From Alicyclobacillus sacchari (GTDB lineage: Bacteria; Bacillota; Bacilli; Alicyclobacillales; Alicyclobacillaceae), in the NCBI RefSeq assembly GCF_004366795.1, contig NZ_SORF01000003.1, positions 186,001 through 250,000 on the forward strand: a stretch of DNA of 64,000 bases. Reading direction: 5' to 3'. A model generated the notes under the pieces. It was not told where the DNA came from. It did no database searches and was given only the letters and a program-made list of their open reading frames with translations. This document shows, piece after piece, positions 31,813 through 41,519 of this stretch. The position numbers and the translations under genes were made by a program. The stretch's first letter is position 1. Every line of letters begins with the position of its first letter.

Positions 31813-34152
31813 TTAGTCCGGTTCGTTCACCCTGACCTCGAACGATAAGCCCCGGGCGACGGCCTCTGTGACGGAACCAACGCGCCTGTGCACGCGAATG
31901 AGATATTCTGCGTTCGCATGCCCCCAACCGTCATGGATCACGGCCGCTTTTACGCGCACATGGTCGTGGTGAAACTCCGCCGTGAGCTTGCGATCCCGAT
32001 AGTGCCCGTCGCGATACTCAAATGTCAGGCCGTCGTCCTCATATAGACGCCCTTCCCCGACTTCGCCCGCGGTCCCTTCGTAGACCTCGAACGCCAGTTG
32101 ACCGGGGCGATTGGTCTCGCCGAGATCGACCGGAAGGATGGCCCCTGCCCGCACAAAAAGCGGCAATGTGGCAAGCGGAGCATCGACCAATACGTGCCGG
32201 CCACCTTCAAGCTGTTCACCTGTCCAGTAGTTGTTCCAAGTTCCGAACGGCAGATACACGGCGCGACAGCGAACGTCCGGACGGCAAACAGGTGCGACGA
32301 GGATATCGCGGCCGACGAGAAACTGATCGTCAAGATTGTGGGTCACAGGATCGTCAGGATATTCGAGCGCCAAGGGCCGCATGATGGGTAGGCCCGTCTC
32401 GCTTGCTTCGCGAAATAACGTGTATAGATACGGCATGAAGCGATAGCGCAAGCGAATGTACTTGCGCACGATATGCTCGATTTCCTCGCCAAACGACCAG
32501 GGTTCTTGCCGCAAGGTCTCCATCGCGCTGTGATTGCGGAAAAACGGGAAGAACGCTCCCATTTGGGTCCACCTGGCCAACAATTCGCCGGTCGCATGAT
32601 GCGCGAATCCACCAACGTCCGGTCCGCCAAACGCGATACCGGACAAACCCATGTTGAGAACCATCGGGATCGCCATCGCCATATGCTCCCAGAAGCTGCG
32701 ATTGTCCCCGGTCCAGACTGCCGCATACCGCTGTACGCCGCTGTATCCCGCACGCGTGAGAATGAAGGGGCGCTCACCGCCGAGCTTCTCGGCAAGGCCT
32801 TCATACGTCGCTTTGGACATCAACATGCCGTACAGATTGTGCAATTCCCGATGCGTGCGCGGGTGGCCGTTGTTGCGATGCAGCACCCCCACATCCATCG
32901 TTTTGGTCTCGTTGAAGACCGCTGGCTCATTCATGTCGTTCCAGATGCCCCGAATGCCTTGTTGCAAATAGAAATCGTGTTGATCTGCCCACCACCGGCC
33001 GACGCGATCGTCCGTAAAGTCGGGAAACGCGCTGGCCCCCGGCCAAACATCACCGATAAACAGGTCGCCTTCGACCGATTTGCAAAACACGTCGTTGGCA
33101 ATTCCGTCGCGATACACCCGATATTCCGGGTCTTGCTTGACACCCGGATCGACAATCGTCACGACACGTACGCCCATGTCCCGAAGTTCATCGCACATCT
33201 GCTGCGGACACGGAAACCGATTTCGATCAAACGTAAACACCCGGTAGCCGTCCATGTAGTGAATGTCGAGGTAAATGGCGTCAAGCGGAATGTCCTTGTC
33301 TTGAAAGGTGCGGGCCAACGCCAGCACTTCTTCCTGAGTCTCGTAACTATATCGAGACTGATGGTAGCCCAAGGCCCAGCGCGGTGGCATCGGCATCCGG
33401 CCTGTCAAACGCGTGTATGCCGAAATCACGTCTTTGAGCGTCGGACCTGCAATGAGATAGCAATCAAACCCACCTGTGGCGGCCGACACCTCGTAAGCGG
33501 GAAACCGCGTCCGAAAATCAAACTTGGTCTTCCCTGGATTGTCGAGGAACAGACCCGATGCCCCTCCCTCGTCGAAGCGGATGACGAACGGGATGGAAAC
33601 ATACAAGGTCTCCATTTCTGGGACATGCGGAGCGTACACGTCCGAATTCCACATGGTGTAGGCTTCGTGCCGTTTGTCGAGTCCCCCCGGCTCCTCTCCC
33701 AGCCCATAAAAGCGAGTGGCCGGCGCCGCCTCGAATACGGCGCCGACGCCCCCCGCGGCCGGCGAGAACAACTGCATGCCCGCCGCAATCACCCGGCCAG
33801 CTCCATCTGTCGCATCGAGTGTACCGGTGTCGCGGTCAATCTTGACCTTCCATGTCCCCAAGCGCAACGTGACTGTCCGCCCCGTTTCCTCGGCCGCCAC
33901 CCTGACTTCCCCTTCGGGCTGTATGGCGTCCGGTAAAACCCCGACGGTGGAAAGCGGGACATCTCCATGTTCATCACACAGTACCAAACGCAATATGTCT
34001 TGTCCGAGCGCCTGCAGTGCCACTCTGCGATGCCCCAAAGTCACAGTGACACCCCAGGCATGTACCTGCCAATCATCCAAAGGTGCAAGCGCTCGCTCCC
34101 TAAATACCTGTTGTTTCACTCGATCCGGTTTGATCGATTCGCTTGTCTGCAT
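31813..34152 (-). CDS. glcA: Alpha-glucosidase, glycoside hydrolase family 31
   Basis: The 779-residue enzyme shows GH31 landmarks: the N-terminal beta-sandwich with FYGLGEEPG, LDIHYMDGYRVFTFD, the nucleophile in GIWNDMNEP (about 410), the acid/base Asp in AVWTGDNRS (about 480), and FGGPDVGGF. It would release glucose from maltose and maltodextrins. There is no signal peptide, so it acts in the cytoplasm after MalEFG import. GAGGTG precedes the ATG. It is the last gene of the malEFGR-cdaA-glcA row, the same order as in A. acidocaldarius. Confidence 0.93.
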   Translation of the reverse strand: MQTSESIKPDRVKQQVFRERALAPLDDWQVHAWGVTVTLGHRRVALQALGQDILRLVLCDEHGDVPLSTVGVLPDAIQPEGEVRVAAEETGRTVTLRLGTWKVKIDRDTGTLDATDGAGRVIAAGMQLFSPAAGGVGAVFEAAPATRFYGLGEEPGGLDKRHEAYTMWNSDVYAPHVPEMETLYVSIPFVIRFDEGGASGLFLDNPGKTKFDFRTRFPAYEVSAATGGFDCYLIAGPTLKDVISAYTRLTGRMPMPPRWALGYHQSRYSYETQEEVLALARTFQDKDIPLDAIYLDIHYMDGYRVFTFDRNRFPCPQQMCDELRDMGVRVVTIVDPGVKQDPEYRVYRDGIANDVFCKSVEGDLFIGDVWPGASAFPDFTDDRVGRWWADQHDFYLQQGIRGIWNDMNEPAVFNETKTMDVGVLHRNNGHPRTHRELHNLYGMLMSKATYEGLAEKLGGERPFILTRAGYSGVQRYAAVWTGDNRSFWEHMAMAIPMVLNMGLSGIAFGGPDVGGFAHHATGELLARWTQMGAFFPFFRNHSAMETLRQEPWSFGEEIEHIVRKYIRLRYRFMPYLYTLFREASETGLPIMRPLALEYPDDPVTHNLDDQFLVGRDILVAPVCRPDVRCRAVYLPFGTWNNYWTGEQLEGGRHVLVDAPLATLPLFVRAGAILPVDLGETNRPGQLAFEVYEGTAGEVGEGRLYEDDGLTFEYRDGHYRDRKLTAEFHHDHVRVKAAVIHDGWGHANAEYLIRVHRRVGSVTEAVARGLSFEVRVNEPD

Positions 34153-34203
34153 GTCTGCACCTCGTCTCTAGCTTTCACTCCGCGTGAAACCATCGTCATG
34201 ACC

Positions 34204-35925
34204 CTATATTTTCCAAACCACCATCGTACAACCCCCGCTGAACGCCGAAGCGTCCTCGGTTTGCGCGACATATGGTTTCGTTTGTTCAGCAAAGAGAATA
34301 TCCGCACCATCCGGGATCCTAGCATCAGGATGATCTGGCGTCGCCAACTGAACCCATATGCGCTCTCCGGCCTGCCCTTCGCGGACATAGCGCAGCAACC
34401 CTGGTTCAGCGCGCTCAACCATCATGAGTCCCCCCGCCAAAGCCGGTTCCGTGGTTCGAATCGCGATCAATCGCTTGACGATGGCAAGCAGATCCTTGTC
34501 CCGGCCTTCATCCTCCCACATCATACCGCCGCGGCACAGGGGATCTGCCCCGCCTTCCATGCCGATCTCGTCGCCATAATAAAGCATGGGGATGCCCGGC
34601 ACCGTCATCAGCAACGCCATCGCCTGCACCACTGGCGCGACCATCCCGCCCGCCATGGTTCGTATCCGCTCGGTGTCGTGACTCCCTAGCAAATTGAACA
34701 TCGAACGCTGTGCCTGTGCAGGATAAGCGAACTGCCAATCTGTCACGCGTTCTGCAAACTCGGCCGTGGACAGCCTGCCACGGACAAGCAGGTCGAGGAT
34801 GCATTCGCGCAGTGGATAATTCATGACACCGTCGAACTGATCTCCCTGCAACCAAGGCAAGCTGTTATGCCATACTTCGCCAATGATCAAAGCATCTGGC
34901 TTCGCGCGCTTCACCGTTTCGCGGAACTTTCGCCAGAAGACGTGATCGATCTCGTTCGCGACATCCAAACGCCAGCCGTCAATGTCACATTCGCTCAGCC
35001 AGTACTCGGCCACCGTCAACATGTAGCGTTCGACCTCTGGATGGGCGAGGTTGAGCTTTGGCATGTAGCGCAGTTTGGTCGCAAACGTTTCATAATTCAC
35101 CGTTTCCGTGTCAATCTCGTCACCCTCGATAAAAAACCAGTGCCAATAACGAGACTGCCGGCCATGGCGAATGGCATCTTGAAACGGCCGGAAGAAATAG
35201 CCGCAGTGATTGAATACTGCATCCAGCACAACGCGTATACCGCGGTCGTGCGCGTCCGCAACCAAGCCCCGCAAATCGTCCTTGGTTCCAAACTGCGGGT
35301 CGATTTCGAAGTAGTCCGTCGTGTCGTATTTATGGTTCGATCCCGCTCGAAAAATGGGCGTCAGGTAGATGAGATTGATCCCCAGGTCTTGCAGGTAGTC
35401 AAGCCGTTGCCGGATACCTGCCAAATCCCCGCCATGGATGCTGGTGGGCGTGGGCGAGTCGTACCAGTCACACGCACCTTCCGGCGTGATGCACGGATTG
35501 CCATTCGCAAATCGCTCCGGAAAGATTTGATATGCAACCGCCTGATCTACCCATTCCGGCACGGTGAAGACATCGCGCGGGCAAATGTACGGAATATAAA
35601 AGGGCACCGCCTCGCTCAGGTCGCGCGCCCACCCCATCTCACCGAACCAGTGTGATGCCTCATCTTCCGCCGTAACCTCGAATGCATATTTCAAACGCCG
35701 CGTCGGCACACGCACATCTGCGACGAAATAGTCGAAATGTACTCCTCGTCCCGCCCATTGCATGATCAGCACATCGGTATAGGATGTCTCATACTTGTCT
35801 CCGTAGTGCACTCTGATTTGGCGAACCGAACCAGGCCGAAGCACTTTGACAATCAGGCGAACAGCCTTCTGCTCAAGCGCATACGCGAAGGGAGGATTCG
35901 ATTCGTGTTGCAAACAAATGTCCAT
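34204..35925 (-). CDS. cdaA: Cyclomaltodextrinase / neopullulanase-type maltogenic amylase (GH13)
   Basis: The 573-residue intracellular GH13 enzyme has the N-terminal domain of the cyclodextrinase group, then YQIFPERFANG, region I DAVFNHCG, region II DGWRLDVANEIDH with the nucleophile Asp, the catalytic Glu in IIGEVWH, and region IV LLGSHDTERI. Unlike amyA these motifs are canonical. It linearises and cuts cyclodextrins and short maltodextrins. AAGGAG lies eight bases before the ATG; the gene starts 12 bases after malR and 51 bases before glcA, so all three are one transcript. Confidence 0.92.
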   Translation of the reverse strand: MDICLQHESNPPFAYALEQKAVRLIVKVLRPGSVRQIRVHYGDKYETSYTDVLIMQWAGRGVHFDYFVADVRVPTRRLKYAFEVTAEDEASHWFGEMGWARDLSEAVPFYIPYICPRDVFTVPEWVDQAVAYQIFPERFANGNPCITPEGACDWYDSPTPTSIHGGDLAGIRQRLDYLQDLGINLIYLTPIFRAGSNHKYDTTDYFEIDPQFGTKDDLRGLVADAHDRGIRVVLDAVFNHCGYFFRPFQDAIRHGRQSRYWHWFFIEGDEIDTETVNYETFATKLRYMPKLNLAHPEVERYMLTVAEYWLSECDIDGWRLDVANEIDHVFWRKFRETVKRAKPDALIIGEVWHNSLPWLQGDQFDGVMNYPLRECILDLLVRGRLSTAEFAERVTDWQFAYPAQAQRSMFNLLGSHDTERIRTMAGGMVAPVVQAMALLMTVPGIPMLYYGDEIGMEGGADPLCRGGMMWEDEGRDKDLLAIVKRLIAIRTTEPALAGGLMMVERAEPGLLRYVREGQAGERIWVQLATPDHPDARIPDGADILFAEQTKPYVAQTEDASAFSGGCTMVVWKI

Positions 35926-35937
35926 CGGGTCATCTCC

Positions 35938-36963
35938 TTACCCGTTGCGAGCCGCGGCGTGAGCGCCGCAGGAATAGCGAATGACCAACTCAAAGTCCAC
36001 AATTTCAGAATTGTAAGCCGGGCTCCCGGTCTCAATCTGTTTTAACAACAACTCGGCGCAGCGCACGCCAAGTTCGTGCATGTTGACACGGACGCTCGTC
36101 AATGCAGGATTGGCCAACTCCGCCAGACGAATGTCGTTGAATCCGACAATCGCCAACTCGTCAGGCATGCGGAAGCCAAGCTCGGCTGCGGCACGCATGC
36201 CGCCGAATGCGAGCACATCGTCGGAGGCGAGCACAGCCGTCGGCCGATCCGACATCGCGAGTAGTCGCATCATGCCAAGATAGCCGCCCTGTTCGAGAAA
36301 AAAGCTCGATACTTCAAGTCTCGGATCCGGTTCAATCCCCGCTTCCAACAACGCGTTGCGGTATCCCGTGACGCGATCGATCGTGACAACCATTTCAGAT
36401 GCCCCACCAAGAAAACCAATGCGTCGGTGCCCGAGATCGATCAAATGCTTGGTGGCGCAGTGTGCCGCCTGCACATTGTCATTGTTCACCCAGCTCACAG
36501 GCACGGGGTCAGCAGGCCGACCGAGCAGCACAGCTGGGAATTTTTGATCCGAAACCCGACGCAACACCGGATCGCCCGGGCGCGTACCCAAGAGCAACAG
36601 TCCGTCGACACGCCGGCCGCGCACCATGCGGTCAACGACCTCCTCCTCGTCCCGCGCAGATGTCGAAAGCACCGTATCAACGCCGTGCTCGCGCGCTACC
36701 TCTGAAACACCGCTCATCCATTCGGCAAAGAACGGGTTGACGAAAAACTGGTTCATCGAGGGTGGGATGAGAATCCCGATCGCGCCCGTGCTGTTGGTCA
36801 CCAAGCCGCGTGCAAACACGTTTGGGTGGTAATCGAGTTGTTCGAGGGCCTCGCGCACACGCCGTTTCGTCTCTTCCGAAATCCGTGACGAATTGGAGAG
36901 CACCCGCGATACAGTCGATGGTGAAACATTGGCCAAGCGTGCAACATCTTTGATGGTGGCCAT
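35938..36963 (-). CDS. malR: LacI-family regulator of the maltodextrin locus
   Basis: The 341-residue protein starts MATIKDVARLANVSPSTVSR, a LacI helix-turn-helix, followed by the hinge HPNVFARGL and a sugar-binding effector domain. It lies inside the malEFG-R-cdaA-glcA row, as MalR does in A. acidocaldarius. The palindromes before malE and amyA are its likely targets, released by maltose or maltodextrin; this is inference. AGGGGA precedes the ATG. Confidence 0.9.
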   Translation of the reverse strand: MATIKDVARLANVSPSTVSRVLSNSSRISEETKRRVREALEQLDYHPNVFARGLVTNSTGAIGILIPPSMNQFFVNPFFAEWMSGVSEVAREHGVDTVLSTSARDEEEVVDRMVRGRRVDGLLLLGTRPGDPVLRRVSDQKFPAVLLGRPADPVPVSWVNNDNVQAAHCATKHLIDLGHRRIGFLGGASEMVVTIDRVTGYRNALLEAGIEPDPRLEVSSFFLEQGGYLGMMRLLAMSDRPTAVLASDDVLAFGGMRAAAELGFRMPDELAIVGFNDIRLAELANPALTSVRVNMHELGVRCAELLLKQIETGSPAYNSEIVDFELVIRYSCGAHAAARNG

Positions 36964-37001
36964 GGCGATGATCCCCTCTCAAAACGCAAATTGGCTTGTC
37001 G

Positions 37002-37892
37002 TTACCCTTTCACCGATCCTGCGACCAAACCGGTTGTCAAATACTTTTGGGCCAACGCGAACACGGCAGCGAGTGGAATCGCCGACAACAGTGCTGCAGC
37101 CGCAAACTCACCCCAGTTCTTTGCGAACTGGCCGCTGATCAAATTGTACATGCCGACACCGAGCGTGTAGTTGCTGGGCGATTGTAAAATGGTTCCCGCA
37201 AACAGATATTCGCCGAACGCCCCAACAATGGTGAGGAAGAAGATGACGACGAGCATCGGCAAGCACAAAGGCAACTGCACCCGAATGAATCGTTGCCACG
37301 TATTCGCACCGTCGATCAGGGCTGCTTCGTCGAGTTCCTTCGGGATCGAATCCATGAACCCCTTTAACAACCATACATTGAACGCACTCGCGCCCAACAT
37401 CACCAGAATATAGGATCCAAGATAGTCGATCATGTTCAATTTGGCGAGCGCCGAGTAAAACGCGGCGATCGACAGGATGTTCGGGAACATTTGCAACAAC
37501 AGAAGCATCATTAACCCGTATTTGCGCCCGTAAAACCGCAGCTTCGAGAACGCAAATGCAGACAGAGCCGTGATGAACGACTGGGCGATCGCGACCGTGA
37601 GACCGACCAGCAGACTGTTGCGCACCCAGACGAGAAATTGACCGCCTTGAAACAGGGCTCTGTAGTTCGCAAATGTCGCGTGTGCCGGGAAAAACGACAC
37701 GGAAATATAGGAGTTTGACGGATCGAACGACGCGGTGAACACGAACCACATCGGGATGAGCACAACGATGATAACGAACCAGATGATGACGCGCGATATC
37801 CAAAGGCGCAACCATTGCCCTGGCTGCAAGTTCCGCTTGCGATGGCGCGGCGCGGCTCCCGACTGTGGAAAGCTGTGATGCGTGACCGCCAT
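37002..37892 (-). CDS. malG: Maltose/maltodextrin ABC transporter permease MalG
   Basis: The 296-residue permease has six helices and the EAA motif EAALIDGANTWQRFIRVQLP that docks the ATPase. The N-terminus is basic and cytoplasmic. ATG 37892 shares one base with the malF stop (TAATG) and has AGGAGG upstream; the frame extending to 37940 lies inside malF and is not used. No malK gene accompanies the row. Confidence 0.92.
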   Translation of the reverse strand: MAVTHHSFPQSGAAPRHRKRNLQPGQWLRLWISRVIIWFVIIVVLIPMWFVFTASFDPSNSYISVSFFPAHATFANYRALFQGGQFLVWVRNSLLVGLTVAIAQSFITALSAFAFSKLRFYGRKYGLMMLLLLQMFPNILSIAAFYSALAKLNMIDYLGSYILVMLGASAFNVWLLKGFMDSIPKELDEAALIDGANTWQRFIRVQLPLCLPMLVVIFFLTIVGAFGEYLFAGTILQSPSNYTLGVGMYNLISGQFAKNWGEFAAAALLSAIPLAAVFALAQKYLTTGLVAGSVKG

Positions 37893-38857
37893 TAGGAATC
37901 GACCTCCTGAAACGCCCCGGTATAGCGCATTTGGAGCCAACTGATAAACGCGACGAGAATAAACAGCAAAACGGCGATGGCCGAACCGAGATCGTAGCGG
38001 TTAAACGATAGCGTCATTTTGTATGCGGCAGAGGCCAAGATGTCGGTTTGCCCGAGGAACGGATTGTTCGAATTCGGTGGACCGCCGCCTGTTAGTAGAT
38101 AGGTCGCATTGAAGTTATTGAAGTTAAACGAGAACGACGGAATCAAAAGCGGCAGCGAAATGCGCCACACGGACGGCATGGTCACGTACCGAAACACCTG
38201 TGTCCACGTGGCACCGTCGATCTCGGCAGCCTCGTACTGGTCAGTCGGGATCGACTGCAGCGCACCTAGACATACGGTCATCATGTATGGGAAACCGGCC
38301 CAAACGTTCGCAATAATGATGGCCACTCGCGCCCATGTCGCGTTGGTCAGCCACGGAATGCGCGGCAAACCGAAGACGCCGTGCAGTAAACCGTTGATCT
38401 GGCCGTACTGGTCATTGAGCAGGCCTTGCCAAGCCAGCATCGTGATCAGCGTGGGAACGGCCCAGGGAATGATGAGCAGTGTTCGATACACCGTCGCCTC
38501 CCGCATATGCTTGTTGTTTAATAGCACCGCGAGAGCAAGCCCAACTAGGTAACTGAAACCCGTGGCACACAACGCGTAGATGATGGTCCAAACCAGCGTC
38601 GGAATGAACAGGTTGGACAGCGGATCGTGCGGATTGAGCAGTTCCTTGTAGTTCTGCAGTCCCACAAACTGATAGGACGTAAAGTGCATCTGATTAAAGT
38701 TTGTGAAGGATATATAAATTGTATAGAAGATCGGGACAATGCTCAAAACGCATATCGTTACAAGCGCGGGAGACAGATATCCGTACGCCACCCAATCCAC
38801 TTTGCGGCGCCGCTTGCGAACAACCGATGTCGTTCCCGTCTGTGCAACAGCAGCCAC
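37892..38857 (-). CDS. malF: Maltose/maltodextrin ABC transporter permease MalF
   Basis: The 321-residue protein has about six helices, the MalF-type opening SPALVTICVLSIVPIFYTIY, and the EAA loop EAAEIDGATWTQVFRYVTMP. GGAGGTG six bases before GTG 38857 sets the start; an in-frame TTG at 38881 lies before that ribosome site. It is shorter than E. coli MalF, as usual in Gram-positives, because the large periplasmic loop is missing. Confidence 0.92.
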   Translation of the reverse strand: MAAVAQTGTTSVVRKRRRKVDWVAYGYLSPALVTICVLSIVPIFYTIYISFTNFNQMHFTSYQFVGLQNYKELLNPHDPLSNLFIPTLVWTIIYALCATGFSYLVGLALAVLLNNKHMREATVYRTLLIIPWAVPTLITMLAWQGLLNDQYGQINGLLHGVFGLPRIPWLTNATWARVAIIIANVWAGFPYMMTVCLGALQSIPTDQYEAAEIDGATWTQVFRYVTMPSVWRISLPLLIPSFSFNFNNFNATYLLTGGGPPNSNNPFLGQTDILASAAYKMTLSFNRYDLGSAIAVLLFILVAFISWLQMRYTGAFQEVDS

Positions 38858-38881
38858 GTGTACCACCTCCAGATATAACAA

Positions 38882-38906
38882 GAGCCGACCAGCGGACGGC
38901 CGGCTC
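38882..38906. terminator. Intercistronic hairpin between malE and malF
   Basis: GAGCCG and CGGCTC form a short stem followed on the minus strand by TTGTT. It probably lowers transcription into malFG relative to malE, a common arrangement for binding protein operons. Confidence 0.5.
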
Positions 38907-38929
38907 CTGAAACCGTACGTAGCGACAGA

Positions 38930-40210
38930 TTATCCTTGGGCCAAGATGCCCTTTTGGATGTTTTGGACGAAGTCCTTACCGCCCTGTTGCGGCGACACCT
39001 TGCCGGCAATGATATTTTGCAGGATGGTGTCTGCCGTCCACACGGCTTGCATTTGCGGAATGTTCGGCATCGGCACCGAGTTCTTCAAAGCCGCCGTAAA
39101 TGCTTTGAACGCAGGGTTGCTTTGGACAGCCGACGATTTCTGCACGCTCACCAGGGCTGGAATTTGCTGTGAATCCGAGAAATACGTCTTCTGAGCGCTC
39201 GCGTTGGTCAGGGCTTGCACCAAACTCCAATCGGCTGGCTGCGTTTTGCTTTCCTTGTTGACGAACGCGGTAATCACACCAAGGAAAGGCGTCGCCGGCT
39301 TGCCGTTTGGCAGTGTCGGCCATGGCGTAATTCCGTAATTGATTTTCGCCTTCTCAATGTCGCCCGTATCCCACGGACCGCTGACGTACATGCCAATCTT
39401 CCCAGCCAAAAATTGCGCCTTTGCAATGGAGCCATTGACGCTCGGCGTCATCCACTTGTACTGGCTATCCATGTCGTGCATCAGCGTATAGGCCTTGATG
39501 GAGCCGCTGTTGTCAAGACCAATGTCGTTGGGGTTGAGCGTGCCGTTTGTGTCCTTGAACACGTAACCGCCCATGCCGCCAATCAGCGCGTAGTCGAAAT
39601 ACAGGTTGGCCTGGTCATACATGAAGCCGTGCGCATTCGCGTCCTTGACAAATGCCGCCCACGTCGTCGGTGCTTGCGGCACTAACTTCTTGTTGTAGTA
39701 AAGGGCTGCAACCTGCACAGAGACCGGCACCGAGTACGTCGTGCCATTCACTTTGACAGCGTCCAATGTATTGGGCGCATATGCGCTTGTGTTGATGATT
39801 CCGCTTGGCACTGGCGCCATAAGACCTTCTTCGGCGAAGGTGCCATTGTTGTCATGCGGCATGCCGAACACGACATCAGGCCCTTTGCCCGTCCGCGCCG
39901 CCGTCGCATAAAACTGGAACCCCTTTGGGTTTGAGCTTTGATCGACGACATTGACCGTGTCTCCATGTTGCTTCGCCCATGCTTGTGCGATTTTCTTCAC
40001 ATCGACCAACTGCGGACCACCTGCCCACGACCAGACGGTGATGGTTTCCCCCTTCGGCAATGTGCTCGCAGCACCTGTATCTACTTGGCTTGAGCCGGTG
40101 TTTGCAGCGTTGGATGAATTGGCACTGCTATTTGTTCCGCAACCAGCCAAAACACCGCCAGCTAACGCAAACGCTGCCACACCCGTCGTGACGACTTGCC
40201 ACTTCTTCAT
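38930..40210 (-). CDS. malE: Maltose/maltodextrin-binding lipoprotein
   Basis: The 426-residue family 1 binding protein has a lipoprotein signal ending ALAGGVLAGC and a Ser/Asn linker, then VWSWAGGPQLVDVKKIAQAW, the segment GPDVVFGMPHDN and KIGMYVSGPWDTGDIEKA, as in MalE-type proteins. It is tethered outside and delivers oligosaccharides to MalFG. It is the first gene of the mal row, with a strong promoter and an operator upstream and GGGGGAG before the ATG. Confidence 0.93.
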   Translation of the reverse strand: MKKWQVVTTGVAAFALAGGVLAGCGTNSSANSSNAANTGSSQVDTGAASTLPKGETITVWSWAGGPQLVDVKKIAQAWAKQHGDTVNVVDQSSNPKGFQFYATAARTGKGPDVVFGMPHDNNGTFAEEGLMAPVPSGIINTSAYAPNTLDAVKVNGTTYSVPVSVQVAALYYNKKLVPQAPTTWAAFVKDANAHGFMYDQANLYFDYALIGGMGGYVFKDTNGTLNPNDIGLDNSGSIKAYTLMHDMDSQYKWMTPSVNGSIAKAQFLAGKIGMYVSGPWDTGDIEKAKINYGITPWPTLPNGKPATPFLGVITAFVNKESKTQPADWSLVQALTNASAQKTYFSDSQQIPALVSVQKSSAVQSNPAFKAFTAALKNSVPMPNIPQMQAVWTADTILQNIIAGKVSPQQGGKDFVQNIQKGILAQG

Positions 40211-40271
40211 CTCAAAACTCCCCCTTGATTGAACATACTTCTTTTTTCAATAGCTCTGACTGACTTATGAT

Positions 40272-40283
40272 GCAAACGTTTGC
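40272..40283. promoter_or_regulatory. MalR-type operator before malE
   Basis: GCAAACGTTTGC is a perfect 12-base palindrome directly downstream of the malE -10, where a bound repressor would block transcription. It shares the GCAAACG half-site with the amyA operator. Confidence 0.75.
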
Positions 40284-40287
40284 GCAT

Positions 40288-40316
40288 AGTATAACGCTTA
40301 CATGTGATCTGATCAA
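40288..40316 (-). promoter_or_regulatory. malE promoter
   Basis: On the minus strand TTGATC and TATACT are exactly 17 bases apart, followed at once by the operator palindrome. This is a good sigma-A promoter for the malEFGR-cdaA-glcA transcript. Confidence 0.75.
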
Positions 40317-40481
40317 GAGCAAAATTGTGCGTTCATATGACCTAAACATATTTTCATAACGGCTATCTTTCCGTATACAAGCCTGCCGGGACGCAGCGGT
40401 TGATCCATGTTCAAACGTTACCACTGAAATCATGACGTCCCCCTGCACTCACCACTCTTGAATAGGCGTGGTGAACTGCAT

Positions 40482-40510
40482 TTCTATCCACCAATAACAA
40501 CTGGTACAAT
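40482..40510 (+). promoter_or_regulatory. Extended -10 promoter of the esterase gene
   Basis: TTCTAT and TACAAT are 17 bases apart, and TGG directly before the -10 makes it an extended -10. The rest of the 40211-40562 region holds only the malE control elements and no gene that I can see. Confidence 0.5.
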
Positions 40511-40562
40511 GGCATGAGAATGGCTTCTGATACCGAAGATGTCTGCTAAGGAGGTTGCCTCT

Positions 40563-41519
40563 GTGCCACTCGATCCGGTCATCCGCCAGTTCCTTGAACA
40601 TTTGCACGCCATCCCCACACCTCCGCTGACAACGGTTACCGCGCAGGAATACCGCCAACGACAAGCGATGAGTCTCGTGCCCGGTATGCCGGTTGCGGAA
40701 GTGCGCAATTTTCACATCGAACTCCCAGATAGGGCGCTAGCTGTCCGTATGTATCGACCCGCAGACTTGCGTGCACCCTATCCCGCCCTTGTCTTTTACC
40801 ATGGCGGCGGCTGGGTACTTGGCGGCCTCGAATCTCACGATCCGGTGTGCCGTGCGGTTGCAAATATCGCCCATTGTGTCGTCTTGTCGGTGGATTATCG
40901 TCTCGCGCCAGAGTACAAGTTTCCCACTGCGGTTGCCGACGCATATGACACCCTCGTTTGGATTGCGGATCACGCAGAATCCTTACAACTTGATCAAGCG
41001 CGAATTGCCGTAGGCGGCGACAGCGCAGGTGGCAACCTAGCTGCTGTGGCATGTATCCTCGCCAAGGAACGCAAAGGCCCAAAAATCGCATACCAATGGC
41101 TCTTGTACCCATCCACAGGCTACGACCCAGAAAATCCACCCGCCTCGATGGACGAGAACGGCGTAGGCTATCTGCTCACCCTTGAACTCATGACCTGGTT
41201 CCGAAATCACTATCTAAACAGCGAGGCCGATCTGGTCAATCCATACTTCGCGCCCGTTCTGTATTCCGATTTAAGCGACCTTCCCCCCGCCTATATTGCG
41301 ACAGCTCAATACGATCCCCTGCGCGATGTGGGCAAGATGTACGCCGATGCGCTGCGTGAAAGCGGTGTGCCGGTCACATATCACAACTTCGACGATCTCA
41401 TTCACGGCTTTGCGCAATTCCACGGTGTATCACCAAGCGCGACACAAGCGCTGGAGTTGTGTGCACAAGTATTACGCGATGCTCTGCATCAAGGAGATAG
41501 AGTATCATGGCATGGATGA
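40563..41519 (+). CDS. est2: Carboxylesterase, hormone-sensitive lipase family (Est2-like)
   Basis: The 318-residue alpha/beta hydrolase has the oxyanion motif HGGGW, the nucleophile Ser in [12 protein letters not shown], the acid in [11 protein letters not shown] and His in [10 protein letters not shown]. The wording is very close to Est2 of A. acidocaldarius (for example [14 protein letters not shown] and [18 protein letters not shown]), so it probably cleaves short-to-medium acyl esters. AAGGAGG lies before GTG 40563, giving a protein that begins with PLDPVI as in Est2. It overlaps the pirin gene by 13 bases. Confidence 0.93.
   Translation: MPLDPVIRQFLEHLHAIPTPPLTTVTAQEYRQRQAMSLVPGMPVAEVRNFHIELPDRALAVRMYRPADLRAPYPALVFYHGGGWVLGGLESHDPVCRAVANIAHCVVLSVDYRLAPEYKFPTAVADAYDTLVWIADHAESLQLDQARIAVGGDSAGGNLAAVACILAKERKGPKIAYQWLLYPSTGYDPENPPASMDENGVGYLLTLELMTWFRNHYLNSEADLVNPYFAPVLYSDLSDLPPAYIATAQYDPLRDVGKMYADALRESGVPVTYHNFDDLIHGFAQFHGVSPSATQALELCAQVLRDALHQGDRVSWHG

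Noticed and set aside
32473-33936. 487-codon open frame on the plus strand opposite glcA
   Set aside because: It is fully antisense to a clear GH31 gene, has no recognisable domain or ribosome site, and arises from high G+C codon use.
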